From: Lysinibacillus odysseyi 34hs-1 = NBRC 100172 | GTDB lineage: Bacteria; Bacillota; Bacilli; Bacillales_A; Planococcaceae | Direction of reading: 5' to 3' | Assembly: GCF_001591965.1 (NCBI RefSeq) | Contig: NZ_BCVX01000005.1 | Span: forward strand, 124,001-188,000 | Length of the DNA: 64,000 nucleotides | Shown: positions 62,864 to 64,000 of the stretch, piece by piece | Position numbering within the stretch: the first letter of the stretch is position 1 | How the letters are laid out: every line of letters begins with the position of its first letter | Translations under genes and position numbers: made by a program | The notes under the pieces: model-generated | What the model saw: the letters and a program-made list of their open reading frames with translations, nothing else | Database searches by the model: none | Told to the model about the DNA's origin: nothing

Positions 62864-64000
62864 TTAGTTTGTTTGGGGCTCTTTTAAACAGTTTTCTTTC
62901 GCCAAAATTGAATTCACAAGATCAAAATTATGCTGCTTTTTGAATTTATTGTAGAAGATTGCACGTTTTCTGATTGGGTCGCCTGTATAATAGCGTTCAT
63001 ATTGTAATGCACGCATACCGAATGCTTCACCGCACAAATCCCAGGCGAGTTTGAAAATTTTCATACGCAGCTCTGCATCAACTCCCTCACGTCCTCCATA
63101 ATGGCGGTCAATACTCGGACGCAGCTCAGGATTTAGGAAGTCCGCTTCTGTCGGCATCATCAATAATCCGCCCGCCCCGATTGTCTGCATCACTTCCACT
63201 GCACGCGGATACATTTCCGGCATCATACCGCGAATTGTTTCTAATGCATCGGGATTTAAACGTGCCTCTCCCCGCTCCGTCATTGTATATTCACGCTCTG
63301 CCGTTCGTAGCAGTGCCCGAATCACTTCTACCGATTGGACAAGCTCCCCTAAATCGCGCTGGACATTCAAGTACTGGTCAACACCTATGGAATCAGCTAC
63401 TTTACAAGCAACCTCCACTGCAAATGCGAGTTTAATATAACCACGTACACTTGATTGGTGTGCCGGCTGCTCTGCAATACCTGTCATCGGATAGAGTAAA
63501 TTTGCTGCTTCCACATTGTTATATAAGAACACTTTATCCCAAGGAACAACGACATCTTCAAATATAAGCAGTGCATCCATTTCTTCATAACGTGATGCTA
63601 ATGGATGATCAAATGTGGAACGTGTGCCATCCTGCACAGGCTCTCGGCAAATAATTTTCAGCCCTTTTGTATCGATCGGAATCGCAAAAGCGAGTGCATA
63701 TCTTTCATCACCAGGTGCAAAGCCAGGGAAGGAATAGATAATCACTTCATCTGTCAGTGCTGCTAGTGTAGCAAGCATTTTTGCCCCTCGTACTACAAGT
63801 CCTTCAGGACGTTCCTCTACTGCACCTAAGTGTGTAAATTTGTCTGATTGTTCATGGGATGTTTTACTACGGTCGTTTTGAGGATTTACAATAGCGTGGG
63901 TTAAAAATAAATCATTATCACGCAGATGCCTGTAATAGCTTTCGATATTTGCTGCCCAGTCTTTATTGTATTTACTTAAAAACCAAGAATTTTGTGCAAG
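62864..64000 (-). CDS. HpaB-family flavin monooxygenase, probable anthranilate 3-monooxygenase (cut by window edge)
   Basis: The last 378 residues of the oxygenase component of a two-component FADH2-dependent aromatic hydroxylase of the 4-hydroxyphenylacetate 3-monooxygenase family. The visible part runs from [19 protein letters not shown] through [29 protein letters not shown] and [12 protein letters not shown] to the C-terminus [14 protein letters not shown]. It needs a flavin reductase, which is not in the window and may be upstream. In a 3-hydroxyanthranilate cluster the likely reaction is anthranilate to 3-hydroxyanthranilate, as reported for a Geobacillus enzyme of this family (from memory). 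The start lies outside the window. Confidence 0.85.
   Translation of the reverse strand, partial: LAQNSWFLSKYNKDWAANIESYYRHLRDNDLFLTHAIVNPQNDRSKTSHEQSDKFTHLGAVEERPEGLVVRGAKMLATLAALTDEVIIYSFPGFAPGDERYALAFAIPIDTKGLKIICREPVQDGTRSTFDHPLASRYEEMDALLIFEDVVVPWDKVFLYNNVEAANLLYPMTGIAEQPAHQSSVRGYIKLAFAVEVACKVADSIGVDQYLNVQRDLGELVQSVEVIRALLRTAEREYTMTERGEARLNPDALETIRGMMPEMYPRAVEVMQTIGAGGLLMMPTEADFLNPELRPSIDRHYGGREGVDAELRMKIFKLAWDLCGEAFGMRALQYERYYTGDPIRKRAIFYNKFKKQHNFDLVNSILAKENCLKEPQTN

Overview
The window looks like chromosome of a Gram-positive, endospore-forming member of the Bacillales. The evidence is the run aroC-cheR-ndk-hepT-menG-hepS-mtrB-folE-hbs-spoIVA-yphF-yphE-gpsA-der-ypfD-cmk-motI-ypeB-sleB-prsW-ypdA, which follows Bacillus subtilis order; strong AGGAGG-type ribosome binding sites; GTG and TTG starts; and intrinsic terminators with long T-runs. 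Base composition and protein sequences would fit the Lysinibacillus/Solibacillus/Planococcaceae side of the order, but the genus cannot be fixed from sequence alone. No rRNA, tRNA or CRISPR array was seen.

Layout. 1-18.4 kb (nearly all minus strand) is conserved core: chorismate synthase end, chemotaxis methyltransferase, two small paralogous membrane/coiled-coil proteins, nucleoside diphosphate kinase, menaquinone side-chain and methylation genes, TRAP and GTP cyclohydrolase, HU, spore coat ATPase SpoIVA, Der GTPase, S1-like protein, CMP kinase, PilZ flagellar brake, the SleB/YpeB germination pair and PrsW. 18.4-26.4 kb holds asparaginase, an acyltransferase, YpdA and a sulfate ABC transporter (sbp-cysT-cysW-cysA) behind a leader with an intrinsic terminator. 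27-32.9 kb is a proline catabolism locus: P5C dehydrogenase, a divergent PAS/AAA+/Fis regulator, proline dehydrogenase and PutP, with shared palindromic sites. 33-38 kb has a helix-turn-helix/membrane protein pair whose regulator appears to begin with ATC, an ECF sigma/anti-sigma pair, a YfiT-like protein, YpbG and a LysM protein. 38.2-40.7 kb is recS-ypbB. 41-46.2 kb contains a CPBP protease, a TetR regulator, a three-gene DUF3870/DUF819/dipeptide-epimerase operon and a membrane protein. 46.2-48.0 kb is a small AT-rich accessory patch with a decayed tyrosine recombinase. A chemoreceptor follows.

50.7-64.0 kb is the most notable block: 14 minus-strand genes that together encode a whole catabolic route. 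An HpaB-type flavin monooxygenase (cut by the window edge), 3-hydroxyanthranilate dioxygenase, ACMS decarboxylase, aminomuconate semialdehyde dehydrogenase, a RidA-type aminomuconate deaminase, 4-oxalocrotonate tautomerase and decarboxylase, oxopentenoate hydratase, hydroxyoxovalerate aldolase and acylating acetaldehyde dehydrogenase would convert 3-hydroxyanthranilate, and probably anthranilate, to pyruvate and acetyl-CoA. An IclR regulator lies inside the block. A complete TRAP transporter and an MFS permease end it, with the chemoreceptor next door. Many of these genes overlap by 1 or 4 bases, so the block is probably translated in a coupled way.
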